This document shows, in pieces, positions 30,670 through 33,003 of a DNA stretch of 33,003 bases. The notes beneath the pieces were generated by a model. That model worked only from the letters and a program-made list of their open reading frames with translations, had not been told where the DNA came from and did not search any database. Positions within the stretch are counted from its first letter, which is position 1. Each line of letters opens with the position of its first letter. This DNA comes from Casp-actino8 sp001510455 (GTDB taxonomy: Bacteria > Actinomycetota > Acidimicrobiia > Acidimicrobiales > Ilumatobacteraceae), in contig JAQCIK010000023.1 in NCBI GenBank assembly GCA_027592035.1, positions 1 through 33,003 on the forward strand, read 5' to 3'. The translations under genes were made by a program, and so were the position numbers.

Positions 30670-32259
30670 GTGGACGCCACCGCCGAGGCCTACGACTCGT
30701 TCCAGTACGAGAACCTTCCCTTCCGGATGTCGCATCCGGACTGGCTGTGCACGCTCGGGACCTTGGCTGGGCTCGATCCTCCGGGCGTGGCCACGAGTCG
30801 CGTCCTCGAGATCGGGTGTGCACGTGGGGGTCACTTGATTCCACTCGCCGAACTCTTGCCCGAGGCGACGTTCGTCGGAATCGATCTGTCTCCGAGTCAG
30901 ATCTCCGAAGCGCTAATCGATGCCGCAGGGGTCGGCCTCGAGAACGTCACGTTCCATGCCCTCGACGTTCGCGAACTGGGCGAAGAATTCGGAAAGTTCG
31001 ACTACATCGTGTGCCACGGTGTGTATTCGTGGGTGCCGGAAGACGCTCGATCAGCCATTCTTCGGGCTTGCCGTGATCTTCTGACCGAGTCGGGGCTGGC
31101 TTACGTCAGTTACAACACCTTTCCTGGATGGCATGCGCGCGGGATGTTGCGTTCCATGTTCGCGCGTGTGATTCCCGATGGTCTTCCCGGAGACCGGGTG
31201 CTCGATGCTCGCACCTTTCTCGATCTTCTCGATCAGTTCGTTCCCGACACACTTCCTCTTCGAACGTGGCTCGAGACCGAGATCAACCTGCTCCGGCACT
31301 ACTCGGATCGCTATCTGTTCTTCGAACACCTCGTCGAAGAGAACTCTCCCTGCCATTTCTCGGATTTCATGGAGCGAGCTCATTCCTTCGATCTGATTCA
31401 CGTTGCCGATGCCGAAGTTGCGAGCGGTTCGATCGAGCAGATGGGAAAGTCCGGATCCGAGGCGATCAGTCGTCGAGTCCGTGAAACCTCGACCCCGTAT
31501 CACGCTCATCTCGAAGCTCAACAGCTTCTGGACTTCCTGACTCTGCGTCACTTTCGTCGCTCGATCCTCACGCATTCCCGTCATCTCGACCGAGTCCGAC
31601 CCGAGTTCGACGCAAGCGCAGTGACGAGAACCTTCGTGTCACTCGAACGAGTCCGAACGAACGAACTCGGAGAATCGGAAATCGAGCTCGACGTCGATGC
31701 CGCCGAAGGTCTCGAGGTGTCACTCGACGACGATGGACGGTTCGTCGTGACCTCTGGTGACCCGATCCCCATCCTCGCGATGTGGACTTTGGCGAACAAC
31801 CCTCGACGCGGACTCTGGGTCGACGAACTCGCCGAGACGATTTCGACATCGTCGGAGGATTCTCCGACCCTGCAACGCGTTGCCGAGTGGGCTCTCTCGG
31901 CATTCCTGGCCGGTGAGGTACAGCTGAGCCGATGGCCCCGCCCCGTCGCTTACGAATTACCCGAACATCCCCGCGTCTCTCGTCTGGCCCGCTGGCAGGC
32001 GTCACGTTTCCGCACCTCGGTCACGAATCTCCGGCACGAAGAACTCGAGATCGACGATCTGGATCGGGTGGTGATCGTTTCCCTGGACGGTTCCCGCACG
32101 ATCGACGAGATCGTGGAGGCCGGTCTCAACGCTCTCACCGATGGGACGGTGGAGGTGGAGGTCGATGGCCAACCGATGACCGATGTCGAGTTACTGCGTG
32201 ATCTGGTCGCAACCAAGGTCGGTCGTCTGGTCAATCGCGGACTCGTGATGGCCGATTGA
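30670..32259 (+). CDS. Class I methyltransferase with regulatory domain (PKMT-like)
   Basis: A 529-residue SAM-dependent methyltransferase. Domains: N-terminal YDSFQYENLPFRMSHPDWL (8-26), a class I fold (about 40-200) with SAM motif VLEIGCARGG (45-54), IDLSPSQI and DYIVCHGVYSWVP; a central methyltransferase-regulatory domain (about 210-300); and a C-terminal winged-helix-like part (about 400-529). The same architecture occurs in bacterial protein-lysine methyltransferases that modify surface proteins; a small-molecule target is equally possible. The GTG at 30670 is chosen because homology starts a few residues later and it lies 20 nt after the reductase stop; the longer frame start overlaps that gene. 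It probably belongs to the SDR-MDR transcript. Confidence 0.85.
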   Translation: MDATAEAYDSFQYENLPFRMSHPDWLCTLGTLAGLDPPGVATSRVLEIGCARGGHLIPLAELLPEATFVGIDLSPSQISEALIDAAGVGLENVTFHALDVRELGEEFGKFDYIVCHGVYSWVPEDARSAILRACRDLLTESGLAYVSYNTFPGWHARGMLRSMFARVIPDGLPGDRVLDARTFLDLLDQFVPDTLPLRTWLETEINLLRHYSDRYLFFEHLVEENSPCHFSDFMERAHSFDLIHVADAEVASGSIEQMGKSGSEAISRRVRETSTPYHAHLEAQQLLDFLTLRHFRRSILTHSRHLDRVRPEFDASAVTRTFVSLERVRTNELGESEIELDVDAAEGLEVSLDDDGRFVVTSGDPIPILAMWTLANNPRRGLWVDELAETISTSSEDSPTLQRVAEWALSAFLAGEVQLSRWPRPVAYELPEHPRVSRLARWQASRFRTSVTNLRHEELEIDDLDRVVIVSLDGSRTIDEIVEAGLNALTDGTVEVEVDGQPMTDVELLRDLVATKVGRLVNRGLVMAD

Positions 32260-32268
32260 ACGGCTCCG

Positions 32269-33003
32269 TCATTCGCCTGCCGTCACGGTCACTCGTGTCG
32301 ATGTCCGGGTGAAGGTCATGACACCGTCATCGACGGGCTGCCTTCCGATGATCTTCTTCTCGAGCTCGAAGCGCTGGGGATTGGTCCAGGGCTCAAGATC
32401 GCCTTGTTTCGGCATCTGGTTCATGACCCGCTGCATGTAGCCGGCCGAGAAGTTCTCGATCCATGGACGTGGAGTCATGTCGCGATCTTGCGGCCGCAGT
32501 CGAGGAGTCGCTTGCGAGGTGTTCGTCGCCCTCATGTGATTCAACAGCTTGCAGACATAAGTGCTCACGAGATCGGCTCGCAAGGTCCACGAGGCATTGA
32601 TGTAACCGAAGGTCGACACCAGATTGGGAACGTCGGAGTAAGCCATACCCCGATACGTCCAGGTGTGGGAAAAATCGATGGTGTGCCCGTCGACTTCGAT
32701 CTCGACTTCGCCAAGTGTCACGAGATTGAGCCCAGTCGCCGTCACGATGATGTCGGCCTGCAGTTCCTGTCCCGACTTCAGCAGGATGCCGTTTTCGGTG
32801 AAGGTGTCGATGTGCTCGGTGACCACACTCGCCTTCCCAGAGTTGATGGCCTCGAAGAGATCGCCGTTCGGAACCAAGCAGAGTCTCTGGTCCCACGGGT
32901 CGTAGGTCGGAGTGAAGTGGGTGTCGACGTCGTAGTCGGGTCCGAGACTCTTGCGCACTCCACCCAAGATCTTGGCCTTGACCTTCTCGGGTTGTGTACG
33001 CGT
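32269..33003 (-). CDS. Flavin-containing (Baeyer-Villiger-type) monooxygenase, 5' end missing
   Basis: C-terminal 244 residues of a class B flavoprotein monooxygenase; the frame stays open through the window edge in exact codon phase, so the FAD and NADPH Rossmann motifs lie outside. Seen: the family block THFTPTYDPWDQRLCLVPNG, followed by DLFEAINSGKASVVTEHIDT and FTENGILLKSGQELQADIIV, then TATGLNL (the conserved ATG motif) and a helical C-terminal tail. Such enzymes insert oxygen into ketones or oxygenate hydrophobic terpenoids and steroids. It converges on the methyltransferase gene with 9 nt between stops. Being next to the SDR/MDR pair, it could act on the same ketone, an inference. Confidence 0.92.
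   Translation of the reverse strand, partial: TRTQPEKVKAKILGGVRKSLGPDYDVDTHFTPTYDPWDQRLCLVPNGDLFEAINSGKASVVTEHIDTFTENGILLKSGQELQADIIVTATGLNLVTLGEVEIEVDGHTIDFSHTWTYRGMAYSDVPNLVSTFGYINASWTLRADLVSTYVCKLLNHMRATNTSQATPRLRPQDRDMTPRPWIENFSAGYMQRVMNQMPKQGDLEPWTNPQRFELEKKIIGRQPVDDGVMTFTRTSTRVTVTAGE

Overview
The window reads as compact, high-GC bacterial chromosome. The gene families point to an actinobacterial-type organism: an F420/flavin-type split-barrel oxidase, a TIGR03085-like DinB/maleylpyruvate-isomerase-fold protein, actinobacterial lipoproteins, a CaiB/SDR/FMO-rich catabolic content, and many starts with a TAnnnT box 6-7 nt upstream. A marine or aquatic Acidimicrobiia-like lineage is my best guess; it is an inference from gene content, not proven. 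I see 33 genes (first and last cut by the window edges), no tRNA, rRNA, CRISPR array, insertion sequence or phage gene, and no gene-free stretch above 300 bases; the longest gap is about 200 bases (21090-21287).

Layout. 3-6585: a sulfatase-family enzyme, a TIGR03085-like protein, a GH3 beta-glycosidase, a metallo-beta-lactamase-fold protein with a decayed metal site, and, convergent to them, a GH29 alpha-L-fucosidase; together they suggest breakdown of a sulfated, fucose-containing glycan. 6633-9453 (minus): MscS channel, HAD hydrolase, YheO/DauR-like HTH regulator, thiamine-binding-type small protein and Nudix hydrolase; the last two are separated by exactly 64 nt that form one long hairpin with perfect 15-bp arms. 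9489-13923: M20D amidohydrolase, SDR, cyclase-family hydrolase and CaiB-type CoA transferase. 13927-17287: YczE-like membrane protein, then an acyltransferase sandwiched by two different DUF1295 (steroid-reductase/ICMT-like) membrane enzymes. 17332-19688: GGDEF protein with a degenerate EAL domain, then an EamA transporter. 19654-21719: a secreted PKD-like protein and lipoprotein pair of unknown role, and a divergent unknown acidic protein.

21717-21785 holds three tandem 23-bp palindrome-containing repeats between two convergent stop codons. 28801-21776 (minus) is a likely six-gene operon: TetR regulator, split-barrel oxidase, carotenoid/stilbene-cleaving dioxygenase, branched-chain-type substrate-binding lipoprotein, a fused LivH-LivM permease, and a 2-oxoglutarate/Fe(II) dioxygenase. 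Divergent from it, 28869-32259 encodes an SDR, a medium-chain reductase and a methyltransferase with regulatory domain; the window ends in the 3' part of a flavin monooxygenase on the minus strand. A shared CTTATCT-type motif upstream of both the TetR/SDR divergent promoter and the oxidase gene suggests that the TetR protein controls the whole block. My reading is an uptake-and-oxidation module for a hydrophobic apocarotenoid-, stilbene- or terpenoid-like compound. The operon and operator structure are visible in the sequence; the substrate is not.
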